NCBI RefSeq assembly: GCF_024494655.1
Contig: NZ_JANHDL010000009.1
Coordinates: forward strand, 48,835-112,834
DNA length: 64,000 nt
Direction: 5' to 3'
Source: Halorubrum laminariae
GTDB taxonomy: Archaea > Halobacteriota > Halobacteria > Halobacteriales > Haloferacaceae
Shown here: positions 51,087-60,047 of the stretch, one piece after another
How positions within the stretch are numbered: position 1 is the first letter of the stretch
Layout of the letters: each line of letters starts with the position of its first letter
The notes under the pieces: generated by a model
Databases searched by the model: none
Seen by the model: the letters and a program-made list of their open reading frames with translations, nothing else
Told to the model about the DNA's origin: nothing
Translations under genes and position numbers: made by a program

Positions 51087-52466
51087 ATGGTAGTAGACAG
51101 CGTCATTACCGGCGGCACGCTCGTCACCGCCGACGGTACCGTTGACGCCGGCCTCGCGATCGACGACGGGACTATCGTCGAGGTTGGTGTAGAGGGGTCG
51201 CTTCCCGATGCGGCGGAGACGATAGACGCGTCCGGACAGTTGGTGCTTCCGGGCGTCGTCGATCCACACGTCCACATCGACGATCACGTGTCGCTCGATA
51301 CGTACCAGACGGCGACGAGCGCGGCGGCTCTGGGGGGCGTGACGACGTTCATCGACTTCGCCTGGCAGGGCTACGTCGGCGAAGAGAGCCGGTGGGACGA
51401 ACCGACACGGCTCTCCGAGGGCGTCGAAGCGAAACGGTCGAACGCGGGCGAAGCACTGATCGACTTCGGGTTACACGGTGGGATACTGAGCGAGCGGTCC
51501 GAGATATTCGACGAGATGTCGTCGCTGGTGGACGAGGGGATCACGTCGTTCAAGGTGTACACCGCGTACGAGTTCGGCCTCTCGAACGGATTCATCCACG
51601 AGGTCATGGACGCAGCGTCGGACCTCGGGGCCGTCACGATCGGCCACACCGAAGAGGGGGACACATGCGAGCGGCTGACGGAGACGCTCAAGCGACACGA
51701 GCGGTCCGATCCGTCGTGGTACCCGCTGGCCCGTCCGGACTACACCGAGGCGACCGCGGCCGAGACGCTCGCGCGGTACGCCCGGGAGATCGGTGCGAAG
51801 TATTACGGCGTTCATACGTCGTGTGCGAAGTCCGCGGACGTGTTCGAACGGTACATCGAAGACGGGAGCCTCATTCGGGCCGAGACCTGTACCCACTACA
51901 CTACCCTCACAGACGATGTCTACGAGACACAGGGACAGCTCCCGGTGATCGCGCCGCCGATCCGAGGTGAGCGTGATGTCGACGCACTGTTCGAGGCGTT
52001 GGCCACCGATACCCTCTCGGTCGTGTCGACGGATCATGTCGCGCAGACACAGGAGGCGAAAACGGCCGGTCACTGGTGGGACGGTCCGTTCGGCGCGAAC
52101 AGCGTCCAGCGAAGTCTTCCCGTGTTCCACGACGTTGCGGTCAACGAACGGGGATTCTCGTATCCCTTCCTCGTTCGGAAGATGTGTACTGCGCCGGCAG
52201 AGACGTTTGGACTGGAGAGCAAAGGCACATTGGATCCGGGAACCGACGCCGACATCGTTCTCTTCGATCCGGACGAGTCGTGGACGATCAGCGCGGAGAC
52301 GAACGCGTCGCGGGCGGACTACTCGATCTACGAGGGCCGTGAGGTCACCGGGCAGGTCACGCGAACGCTCGTTCGCGGTGAGACGGTAGCCGAGGACGGG
52401 TCAATCGTCGGCGACCCCGGTCACGGCGAGTTCGTTGCTCGGTCTCGTCCGAACTGGTCGGTGTGA
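51087..52466 (+). CDS. Dihydropyrimidinase/hydantoinase/allantoinase family hydrolase
   Basis: Cyclic amidohydrolase of 459 residues. Metal motif DPHVHID near residue 60. The carboxylated lysine is in ITSFKVYTAYEF near residue 150. Histidines IGHTEEGD and YGVHTSC, and the aspartate in VVSTDHVAQT, complete the bimetal site. It opens ring amides such as dihydropyrimidine, hydantoin or allantoin; which one cannot be decided by eye. Start ATG 51087 (MVVDSVITGGTLVTADG) was preferred over the GTG at 51033. Tail-to-tail with the ThDP enzyme gene (22 nt). Confidence 0.88.
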   Translation: MVVDSVITGGTLVTADGTVDAGLAIDDGTIVEVGVEGSLPDAAETIDASGQLVLPGVVDPHVHIDDHVSLDTYQTATSAAALGGVTTFIDFAWQGYVGEESRWDEPTRLSEGVEAKRSNAGEALIDFGLHGGILSERSEIFDEMSSLVDEGITSFKVYTAYEFGLSNGFIHEVMDAASDLGAVTIGHTEEGDTCERLTETLKRHERSDPSWYPLARPDYTEATAAETLARYAREIGAKYYGVHTSCAKSADVFERYIEDGSLIRAETCTHYTTLTDDVYETQGQLPVIAPPIRGERDVDALFEALATDTLSVVSTDHVAQTQEAKTAGHWWDGPFGANSVQRSLPVFHDVAVNERGFSYPFLVRKMCTAPAETFGLESKGTLDPGTDADIVLFDPDESWTISAETNASRADYSIYEGREVTGQVTRTLVRGETVAEDGSIVGDPGHGEFVARSRPNWSV

Positions 52467-52488
52467 GAGCTGTGAGATCCACGGACGA

Positions 52489-54099
52489 TCAGTCGAGATC
52501 TGGACGAGAGAGCGCGGTCTCCTTCGAGGTGAGGAACTCGAGGAGGACCGGCGTTCCCGCCTTGGTTTTTTCGACGCCGCGCTGGATGGCTTCTGCCACG
52601 GTATTCGGGTCCTCGACCCGTTCCCCGTAGCCGCCCATCGACTCCGCGAAGTCCGCGTAGTGACCGGAGAACGGCGTGTCGTAGCTCGCCATCTCGAAGT
52701 TGTTGAGGACGATTTCGAGGACGGGAATATCCTCGCGGGCGGCCGTCTCGAAGTCCATCCCGGTCATGCCGATGGCACCGTCGCCCATGACGTGAACGCA
52801 CGTCTTCTCGGGATGCGCGAGCTTCGCACCCATCATCAGACCGAGTCCGTATCCCAGTTGCGTGGTCTTGCCCCAGCCGACGTACGACAGTGGTTCCGTC
52901 ACCTCGAAAAACGGTGCCATGAAATCGCGGGCATTTCCGGCGTCAGCCGTCGCGATGACTTCGCCCTTATCGAGGACCCGATCGAGTTCGTACACGACCC
53001 GGTACGGATTGATCGGTGTCTCGTCTGCTGTCAGCTTGTCCTCCCAGTCGCCGAGCCACGCCTCGTCGATCGCGGCGATCTCGTCGGCCACGTCGTCGAA
53101 CCGGCCACGTGAATCGTCGTCGAGCCGATCACGCACCTCGTCGACGATCGCTGCCAACGTCAGCTTGGCGTCACCGACGAGGCTGTAGTCGGACTCGACA
53201 TCCTTGTCGATGTCACCGGCGTCCAGTGTCGAGTGTATCACCGTCTTCCCGTCAGGCATCGTGATACCGTACGCCGTTGTGGTGAAGCTACAGCCGATAC
53301 CGAAGACCGCATCGGCTCGTTCGAGGAAGCGATTCAGGGCTCGCGGCTCGCTCTTGCTGCCAGCACCGAGCGACAGTGGATGGTCTTCCGGGAAGGCACT
53401 CTTTCCGTTCAGCGTCGTCGCGACTGGTGCTTCGAGCAGTTCTGCGAGTTCCTGCAGTTCATCCCACGCCTCGGCGTAGTGGACGCCCTGTCCCGCGTTG
53501 ATCACGGGATCGTCGGCGTCGAGGAGCACGTCGACGATCTCGGGGATCGCGTTCGGATCTGGGGCTGACCGGGCAGACGACGTTGGCGTGTACTCGACTT
53601 CGTCGATCTCCTCGCGGAACACGTCCTTCGGAACCTCGACGAGAGACGGTCGCTGTCGACCGTTTCGAGCCGCTTGGAACGCGCGGCGGAACATCTCGTC
53701 GACGGATTCCGGATCCGTCAGCTGTTCTGCGGTCTTGGTGACGTGTTGATAATTGATCAGTGAACTAAACTTGGGATCCGTGTTCGTCTTCGCTCGCGAA
53801 TAACCGGCCGGGATCGCGACGAACGGAGCCGATTCCGCGTACGCCTGTGCGATCCCGCCGACCGAATTCTCCGTTCCGGGGCCGTGCTGGCAGGCGAACG
53901 CTCCCACCTGTTCGCCGGAGGTGACGCGAGCGATGCCGTCTAGCATGTGTGCACCCGTCCGCTCTTGGCGGACCACGATCGGCCGGATACCGGCCTCCGC
54001 TGCAGCGTTGTCGTCAAAGAGCGGATTGCTCGGGAATCCGATCAGATGTTCAACTCCTTCTCGTGCTAAGATATCCGCTATCGCGTCTGTTACGTTCAT
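52489..54099 (-). CDS. Thiamine diphosphate-dependent enzyme (acetolactate synthase-like)
   Basis: ThDP enzyme of 536 residues. The catalytic glutamate is E46 in VVRQERTGAHMLDG. The Mg/ThDP motif GDGAIGMTGMDFETAA runs to VLNN near residue 450. The central domain could bind nucleotide or FAD. It resembles acetolactate synthase, sulfoacetaldehyde- or oxalyl-CoA-type and phosphonopyruvate-type decarboxylases. Glyoxylate carboligase is less likely because it lacks this glutamate. The TATA cttttatatt (minus sense, about 54129-54138) allows a start at 54099 or 54108. Its placement in a ring-cleavage cluster suggests a role in using the carbon products. Confidence 0.85.
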   Translation of the reverse strand: MNVTDAIADILAREGVEHLIGFPSNPLFDDNAAAEAGIRPIVVRQERTGAHMLDGIARVTSGEQVGAFACQHGPGTENSVGGIAQAYAESAPFVAIPAGYSRAKTNTDPKFSSLINYQHVTKTAEQLTDPESVDEMFRRAFQAARNGRQRPSLVEVPKDVFREEIDEVEYTPTSSARSAPDPNAIPEIVDVLLDADDPVINAGQGVHYAEAWDELQELAELLEAPVATTLNGKSAFPEDHPLSLGAGSKSEPRALNRFLERADAVFGIGCSFTTTAYGITMPDGKTVIHSTLDAGDIDKDVESDYSLVGDAKLTLAAIVDEVRDRLDDDSRGRFDDVADEIAAIDEAWLGDWEDKLTADETPINPYRVVYELDRVLDKGEVIATADAGNARDFMAPFFEVTEPLSYVGWGKTTQLGYGLGLMMGAKLAHPEKTCVHVMGDGAIGMTGMDFETAAREDIPVLEIVLNNFEMASYDTPFSGHYADFAESMGGYGERVEDPNTVAEAIQRGVEKTKAGTPVLLEFLTSKETALSRPDLD

Positions 54100-54189
54100 A
54101 CGCCTCATAGGGGGACATTCGCACACAATATAAAAGTACGGTACCGAACAGAAACGGGTTGCTAATCGTACGCGTCGAAAGGTACCCGT

Positions 54190-54438
54190 TCATCGCACCG
54201 TCGATAGATTCACGATATCCTCACTGGCTACCACGAGTTCGACACGTCCGCCTACGAGGAGGCGAGCGGTTACCTCATAATCAGTACCGGTATCCACGAT
54301 CGATTTTCTCTAATGTTCGTATTTGACGAACAGTATCGAACGAACTCGATCGACCGGTGGAAACACGATCCGTGTGATACCGGCGTGACTGCCAGTGCCT
54401 CGGGGAACACGAGTTCATCCCGCAGCAGGACGTTACAA
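54190..54438 (-). pseudogene. Remnant of an ABC transporter ATPase C-terminus (TOBE-like)
   Basis: On the minus strand, one frame reads LLRDELVFPEALAVTPVS through FVRYCSSNTNIRE. It then shifts frame to IVDTGTDYEVTARLLVGGRV and ELVVASEDIVNL, ending in TGA at 54190. Together this looks like the TOBE tail of an ABC ATP-binding protein broken by a frameshift and lacking the ATPase core. Confidence 0.45.
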
Positions 54439-55012
54439 TACTATACTTGTAACACTTTCTATCGATAAGCGTTTCTGGCAGGCCGCCGAGTCGATCGACC
54501 GTTCTGTCTGGTATCGAACTGAGATACAGTTTATATGTGGTGTCGTTGCCGTCTGAGAGACAGCGTGACGAGAAACGGACCGCCGTCCACGTTTGTGAAC
54601 TGAAACCGCTCAGAGAGTGACGCAGTCTCGTCGAATTGAACGGATTCTCAGTACACGCACACTCAACGCCGAAAAACGATGGATAGGAGATGTATTCGGA
54701 GAAAATTGTTCACCGTAGCGATTTTGTGAGTGATATCGGAATTTGTTAAATGCGAACGGAAACATTCGACATCACCGGTTCCGCGGTACCACCTCGGAGA
54801 TATTCGGATCGGCTTCAGTACTCCGCGCGATTCAGCAGATCGGTCAGTCGAAACTCGCGAGTGTCAATCGATGAGTGTGCGTTGTTTCTATTTCACGAAT
54901 ATCTGCTGGTAGGCACATGGACACAGACGAGGGCGAAACGCGGGTCTACCGCGGTGTCGACGAGTAGCCCGCTTGCAAACGTCGGCGGCACTCTCGGATC
55001 GACGACGCCTAG
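54439..55012. other. Region without a recognised gene
   Basis: Short unconvincing frames only (for example 54730-54912, plus strand). TATA-like accacatataaac in minus sense lies near 54530-54542, which may be the relic promoter of the decayed ABC gene. Confidence 0.4.
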
Positions 55013-56431
55013 TCAGTCGAGGTGAGCCCGTCGAACGATGCTGGCTGCGGTGCGTTCGGCCGTCTGAAGGAGTTCGGAGAGTGGTTCGTCCAGCGTCCGT
55101 ATCTCTCGATTTTTCATCACGATCTCGCCTGCACACAGCACCGTCTCGACTTCGTTTCCTTGGAAACCGTACACGAGGGCGTACACCGGATCGGGCGCGG
55201 GCGTGAGGTGTGGCCGTTCGAGATCGACTACCGCGAGATCGGCCTGCTTTCCGGGTTCCAGCGAGCCGATGGACTCGGCGTGTCCGATCGCTTCCGCGGC
55301 GTCCCGCGTCACCATATCGAACGCCGTCTGCGCGGGAATGACCCCGGCGTCGCGTTGATGTCCCTTGTGTGCGTTCGCAACGGCGCGGGCGTCCGAAAGC
55401 GGATTCACCGTATCGTTCAAGATCGCGTTGTCCGTGCCGACGCTCACCGTGACGCCGCGCCCGAGCATCTCGGTGACTGGGGCGAACCCAGTCGCGAGTC
55501 GCATGTTCGCCCGGAAATTGTGCACCACCGGCGTATTCGTCTCCGCGAGAAGCCGTACGTCTCGGTCGTTCGTCTGGACGCAATGACCGAGCAGCGCGCG
55601 GTCGCCCAAATAGCCGACGTTGCGGAGATATTCGATACTGGACATCGCTCCTCGCTCTCTCACCTCGGCTTCGGCCTCCGCGACGTGGGCCGTCGTCATC
55701 ACGTCGTGCTCCTCCGCGAGGCGGTACGCCCCGCGGAGCATATCCGGGGTCGTCGTGGCTACCGTCGCCGGGGCGGGCCAGATCGACTGGCGGCCGTTCG
55801 GTTCGTGATACCGGTCGATGAGAGACTCGACGTCCGATAACCCCTCGTCGGTGTCCACGATGAGCGCGTCCGGCCCCGGATGGACGGACTCGCCGTCACG
55901 ACCGGTGATTTCCTCGAACAGTTGTCGGAACTCCGCGTCGGGCGAGCGGTCCCTGATCCCGGCACCAAAGACGTTCCGTATACCGATCCGGTCGTACACG
56001 TCGAGCTTCTCGCGTGTCGGGTCGAGATCGCTCCAATCGAGTGCCGTCGCGTTCTCGACGAAGGTGGTCGTCCCCGATCGAACCGCCTCGACGCAGTACA
56101 ACCGTGCGGCGAGCGCGTGCTCGTCGGCGTCCATCACGGAGAGTCCGGGCTGTTTGACGTTGAACAGCCAGTCGTACAGTCCCCGGTCTTCGTTGAACGC
56201 TCCACGAAGGAAGATGTCGGAAACGTGGGTGTGCCCGTTGATCAGACCGGGGATCACCGCACCGCCGTCGGCGTCGACGATCCGGTCCGGATCCAACTCG
56301 GCTTCGAGACGCTCGGCCGAGCCGACCGCCGAGATGCGCTCGTCTTCGACGGCCACGGCACCGTCATCAATGACTTCGCGCTCCGCGTTCTGCGTGACAA
56401 TCGTTCCGTTGGTGATCAGTACGTCCGTCAT
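55013..56431 (-). CDS. Amidohydrolase of the chlorohydrolase/guanine deaminase-like class
   Basis: Enzyme of 472 residues of the TrzN/MtaD/SsnA-type amidohydrolases. The metal motif is GLINGHTHVSDIFLRG near residue 66. Further ligands are TTAHVAEAEAEV, LLGHCVQTND and SVGTDNAILND. It hydrolytically deaminates a heterocyclic amine, such as guanine, an adenosine derivative or an s-triazine. The neighbouring hydroxylase and adenine deaminase make a purine substrate likely, by inference. The ATG at 56431 (MTDVLITNGTIVTQNAE) is well supported. Confidence 0.85.
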   Translation of the reverse strand: MTDVLITNGTIVTQNAEREVIDDGAVAVEDERISAVGSAERLEAELDPDRIVDADGGAVIPGLINGHTHVSDIFLRGAFNEDRGLYDWLFNVKQPGLSVMDADEHALAARLYCVEAVRSGTTTFVENATALDWSDLDPTREKLDVYDRIGIRNVFGAGIRDRSPDAEFRQLFEEITGRDGESVHPGPDALIVDTDEGLSDVESLIDRYHEPNGRQSIWPAPATVATTTPDMLRGAYRLAEEHDVMTTAHVAEAEAEVRERGAMSSIEYLRNVGYLGDRALLGHCVQTNDRDVRLLAETNTPVVHNFRANMRLATGFAPVTEMLGRGVTVSVGTDNAILNDTVNPLSDARAVANAHKGHQRDAGVIPAQTAFDMVTRDAAEAIGHAESIGSLEPGKQADLAVVDLERPHLTPAPDPVYALVYGFQGNEVETVLCAGEIVMKNREIRTLDEPLSELLQTAERTAASIVRRAHLD

Positions 56432-56998
56432 CGGTCTCGATCGGATCGGCTGCGTTCTCCGTCGAAGAGACAGCCGTAAGCCGGTGACTCGTCGCTCTGT
56501 CGGCTCTGTGGTACGGATTCCATGTCGGATGAGTTCGTACGGACAGATAATAAATGCCTATGACTGTCTGCCAACGCTCTCGCCTTCGTGCGTCACAACG
56601 ATACCGCAGTGCGCCTCGTGGCCCGAGACTGTCGAAGACGGATCACGGGTGCGGTCGCGAGACACACACGTCGTGGGCGAATACCTCGGCGCGTCGTGAG
56701 CGGCGAGATCGTGATCATGAACGACGAGATCGTAATCGCGAGCGACAAGTTCGCGAACCGATCCGATATCAGGCGGTTCGAGACACCGACGGCCGTCGAA
56801 GGTCGAGCGATTGATAGAAAATTTTAACTCCTCGTCGGAATTCATAACTCATGGGATGAATTAGCATGCCGGGCATCGGGAAATCGGGAGCACCTGTTCG
56901 GTCAGATCTCGTCCGCATCCCACGTCGCGGGAATCAGCAATGCGGCGTTTCGCCCGGCGACAGCAGACATTCACGAGTACGATACAACGGAGATACGC
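56432..56998. other. Divergent intergenic region, possible amidohydrolase debris
   Basis: No complete gene. The plus-strand frame ending at 56827 contains VVSGEIVIMNDEIV, similar in style to the C-terminal beta-sandwich of amidohydrolases (the neighbour has AGEIVMKNREI). This may be residue of a lost paralogue. From 56855, a frame leading into the hydroxylase gene stays open but has no start codon. Confidence 0.3.
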
Positions 56999-57547
56999 AT
57001 GGAAGTTAATCTCACGCTGAACGACGACGACGTAACGTTCGAGGCCGCACGCTCAGACACCCTGCTCGACGTCCTCCGAGACAACGGATACACCGGCGCA
57101 AAACGTGGTTGTGACACCGGTAACTGCGGATTCTGTACTGTGACCGTCGACGGCGATCCGGTCAAATCCTGCATCCGACCCGCCGGCCAGCTTGACGGGG
57201 CCGATGTCGAAACGATCGAGAACCTCGGTACGCAAGATGATCTGTCGCCGGTACAGTCGGCATTCGTCGACAACGCCGCGCTCCAGTGTGGCTTCTGTAT
57301 CCCGGGTATGATCATGCGCTCGAAGGCGTTACTGGAAGAGAATCCGGACCCCGACGAGGCCGAGATCCGCGACGCTCTCTCGGAGAACCTATGTCGGTGC
57401 ACGGGCTACGAGAAGATCATCGACGCCGTGCAGGACGCCTCGGCGCGCATGACGGGTGAGTCTGACGTGGCGGCCGACGGCGGCCGCGTCCCCGCCGACG
57501 CCGCCTGTTCTGGGTGTGACTGTCTCGACGGGGGTGACGGCGAATGA
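56999..57547 (+). CDS. Molybdenum hydroxylase [2Fe-2S] subunit (XdhC/CoxS type)
   Basis: Small subunit of 182 residues with both [2Fe-2S] clusters. The plant-type site is C38, C43, C46 and C58. The helical-domain site is C97, C100, C132 and C134 (QCGFCIPG and CRCTGY). It passes electrons from the molybdenum centre. Unusually, the C-terminal tail of about 30 residues contains three more cysteines, C170, C173 and C175 (CSGCDC). The stop overlaps the next start by 4 bp. The usual FAD subunit gene is not adjacent. Confidence 0.92.
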   Translation: MEVNLTLNDDDVTFEAARSDTLLDVLRDNGYTGAKRGCDTGNCGFCTVTVDGDPVKSCIRPAGQLDGADVETIENLGTQDDLSPVQSAFVDNAALQCGFCIPGMIMRSKALLEENPDPDEAEIRDALSENLCRCTGYEKIIDAVQDASARMTGESDVAADGGRVPADAACSGCDCLDGGDGE

Positions 57548-59985
57548 GCAAACCCGACGAAGCGATGCCGGACGAAGAGACCACCGACACCGCAAAGGTC
57601 GAAGCGACCAATCCGATGGAGTGGGACGAGGCACCGAACAACCAGAAGTCACCGGACGAGCGTCGGACGGTTTCGAAGCGCGAGGAGAAGGACGATGCCA
57701 AGAAGATCGTCACCGGAGAGGCCAAGTACACCGCCGATTACGCCCGAGAGTTCCCCGACCTCGCCGAGGCGAAGGTCGTCCGATCCGATATCGCGCACGG
57801 CGTCGTCACGGATATCGACACGAGCGCGGCCGAAGCGATGGACGGCGTCTACGCCGTCGTCACGCCGGACTCTCCCGAGGTGCCGGATAAACCCTACACC
57901 TCCGCCGGACAGTCCTACCCGGAGCCCTCTCCGTGGGACCTCCGAGTGCTCCGTGAGAGGGTTCGCTTCGTCGGCGATCCCATCGCCGCCGTTGCCGCCG
58001 AGGACAAAGACATCGCGAGCAAGGCCGCGCGCAAGGTCGACGTGACCTACGAGGAGTACGACGCCGTCTTCGACACCGCCGAGGCGATGAAGCCGGACGC
58101 GCCGCAGATCCACGACGCCGACGACGTGGAAAACCGCCAGCCGGGCGAGAGCTACGAGCGGAACATCGAGGCGCACATGACGGGCGAGATCGGCGACGTG
58201 GACGCGGCCTTCGCGAAGGCGGAGGATCGCGAGGATCTCACCGTGACTGAGACTGAGTGGGAAACGCCCTACCAGTCGCACTGCGTTCCCGAACCGCACA
58301 CGACCATCGCTCACCGCGACGAGGACAACCGGCATCACCTCATCTCCAGCACGCAGGTGCCCTACCACACGCGCCGACAGCTCTCGCACCTCTTCGACGT
58401 GCCGATCCGCGATATCCAAGTGTCGAAACCGCGGATCGGAGCCGGGTTCGGATCGAAACAGGGGATGTTGACCGAGCCGATCGCGATGGCGCTCGCGGAA
58501 GCGGCCGACCGACCGGTGAGAGTCGAGACGACGCGACGCGAGGAGTTCCACGCGCTTCGTAACCGCCGGCCCGCGCGCGTCAGGCTTCGGAGCGTCGTAA
58601 CCGAGGACGGTGATCTCGAAGCGCTGGATATGGAAGCCGTCACGAACTCGGGCGCGTACGGTCCCCACGGGATGACCGTCGCCAGCGCCGTCGGCAAGAA
58701 GCCGCTGCCGCTGTACACGCACACCCCGAACATCCGCTTCGAGGCGACCGCCGTCCACACCAACTTGCCCGTCGCGGGTGCCTTCCGGGGCTACGGCGCT
58801 CCGCAGGGCCACCTCGCCGTCGAGGGGCACATGGACGAGGTCGCGCACGAACTCGATCTCGACCCCGTCGAGCTCCGCTCGCGGAACGTCATCTCCGAGG
58901 GCGACCTCGACGTGGCGTCCGGCATCCTCAAGGACAAGGAGTACGGTCGGCGCATCCGCTCGTGTGGCCTTGACGAATGCATCGCCGAGGGCCGGGCGGC
59001 GATCGGCTGGGACGACATCGAGCAGCCCGACGAGGGCCATCTCCACCGGGCCTGTGGCATGGCGCTCACCATCCAGAGCAGCGGCGTCCCCGGCGACGAA
59101 CTCGGCGCGGCACACATCAAGATGAACGAGGACGGCTCCTTCATCCTCCAGACCGGTGCGGTCGACATCGGGCCGGGGGCCGACACCGTGATGGCGCAGA
59201 TCGCGGCCGAAGTGCTCGGCGCGCGGCCCGAGGACGTGCTCGTCCAGCCGTCGGACACCGATATCTCGCCGTTCGACTACGGCGCGTACGCCTCCTCGAC
59301 GACCTACATTACCGGGCAGGCCGTCAAGAAGGCCGCAGAAGAGGCCCGCGAGATGCTGTTCGAGTTCGCCTCGCGGCTGCTCGACGAGCCCGAGTCGGCG
59401 CTCGCCGTCGACGACGGGGCGGTCGTCTCGGAGGCCACCGGCGAGTCGGTCTCGCTCGAGGAGATCGGCTACGAGTCGATGTACGGTGACGAGGTGCGCG
59501 CCCACGTGATGGGCGATGCGAGCCACTGCACGGAGGAGTCACCGCCGCCCTTCGGCGCGCAGTTCGTCGACGTGACGGTGAACGAGGAGACCGGCGAGTT
59601 CGACGTTCACAACATGGTGTACGCCGTCGACTGCGGTGTCGCGCTCAACCCCGACCTCGTGGAGGGCCAGATCGAGGGTGCACTACACATGAGCTACGAG
59701 CTGGCGACCGGCGACGGAATCACGTTCGACGCGGACGGACAGCCCGAAGTGCTCGGCTTCCGAGACTACGATATGCCGACCACGGGCGATCAGCCCCCGC
59801 TGACTCCCATCATCGTCGAGACGCACGAACCGACCGGCCCCTTCGGGGCGAAATCGGTCGCAGAGATACCGGTCAACGGCGTGCCACCGGCGCTGAGCAA
59901 CGCCGTCCGCCGCGCCGTCGGCGTCCGTATCGGCGACATGCCGATCACCCCGGAGAAGATCTCGGCCGCGCTCGACGACGACTGA
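57544..59985 (+). CDS. Molybdenum hydroxylase large subunit (xanthine dehydrogenase/aldehyde oxidase type)
   Basis: Molybdopterin-binding subunit of 813 residues. It opens with an acidic extension of about 55 residues, then the Ald_Xan_dh_C domain with VTGEAKYTADYA and VRFVGDPIAAVAAEDKD. Cofactor-binding stretches are PRIGAGFGSKQG, VAGAFRGYGAPQGH and DIGPGADTVMAQIAAEVLG. The catalytic glutamate is probably in FGAKSVAEIPVNGVPPAL near the C-terminus. It hydroxylates a purine, other N-heterocycle or aldehyde. No CoxF-type AYRxCSFR motif was seen, so it is not CO dehydrogenase. The deaminase neighbours favour xanthine or hypoxanthine. Confidence 0.9.
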   Translation: MSKPDEAMPDEETTDTAKVEATNPMEWDEAPNNQKSPDERRTVSKREEKDDAKKIVTGEAKYTADYAREFPDLAEAKVVRSDIAHGVVTDIDTSAAEAMDGVYAVVTPDSPEVPDKPYTSAGQSYPEPSPWDLRVLRERVRFVGDPIAAVAAEDKDIASKAARKVDVTYEEYDAVFDTAEAMKPDAPQIHDADDVENRQPGESYERNIEAHMTGEIGDVDAAFAKAEDREDLTVTETEWETPYQSHCVPEPHTTIAHRDEDNRHHLISSTQVPYHTRRQLSHLFDVPIRDIQVSKPRIGAGFGSKQGMLTEPIAMALAEAADRPVRVETTRREEFHALRNRRPARVRLRSVVTEDGDLEALDMEAVTNSGAYGPHGMTVASAVGKKPLPLYTHTPNIRFEATAVHTNLPVAGAFRGYGAPQGHLAVEGHMDEVAHELDLDPVELRSRNVISEGDLDVASGILKDKEYGRRIRSCGLDECIAEGRAAIGWDDIEQPDEGHLHRACGMALTIQSSGVPGDELGAAHIKMNEDGSFILQTGAVDIGPGADTVMAQIAAEVLGARPEDVLVQPSDTDISPFDYGAYASSTTYITGQAVKKAAEEAREMLFEFASRLLDEPESALAVDDGAVVSEATGESVSLEEIGYESMYGDEVRAHVMGDASHCTEESPPPFGAQFVDVTVNEETGEFDVHNMVYAVDCGVALNPDLVEGQIEGALHMSYELATGDGITFDADGQPEVLGFRDYDMPTTGDQPPLTPIIVETHEPTGPFGAKSVAEIPVNGVPPALSNAVRRAVGVRIGDMPITPEKISAALDDD

Positions 59986-60047
59986 CGCGGTCGTTCGTTC
60001 CATTCTCTTCGCCGGCGATTTCGAGACAGACGCTCGTCGAGTGGTAG

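Noticed and set aside
52489..54099. Glyoxylate carboligase assignment for the ThDP enzyme
   Set aside because: Glyoxylate carboligase lacks the catalytic glutamate that is present here (E46), so only the broader family was called.
57544..59985. Carbon monoxide dehydrogenase large subunit
   Set aside because: The AYRxCSFR active-site loop typical of CoxL form I was not found; the corresponding region reads VAGAFRGYGAPQG.
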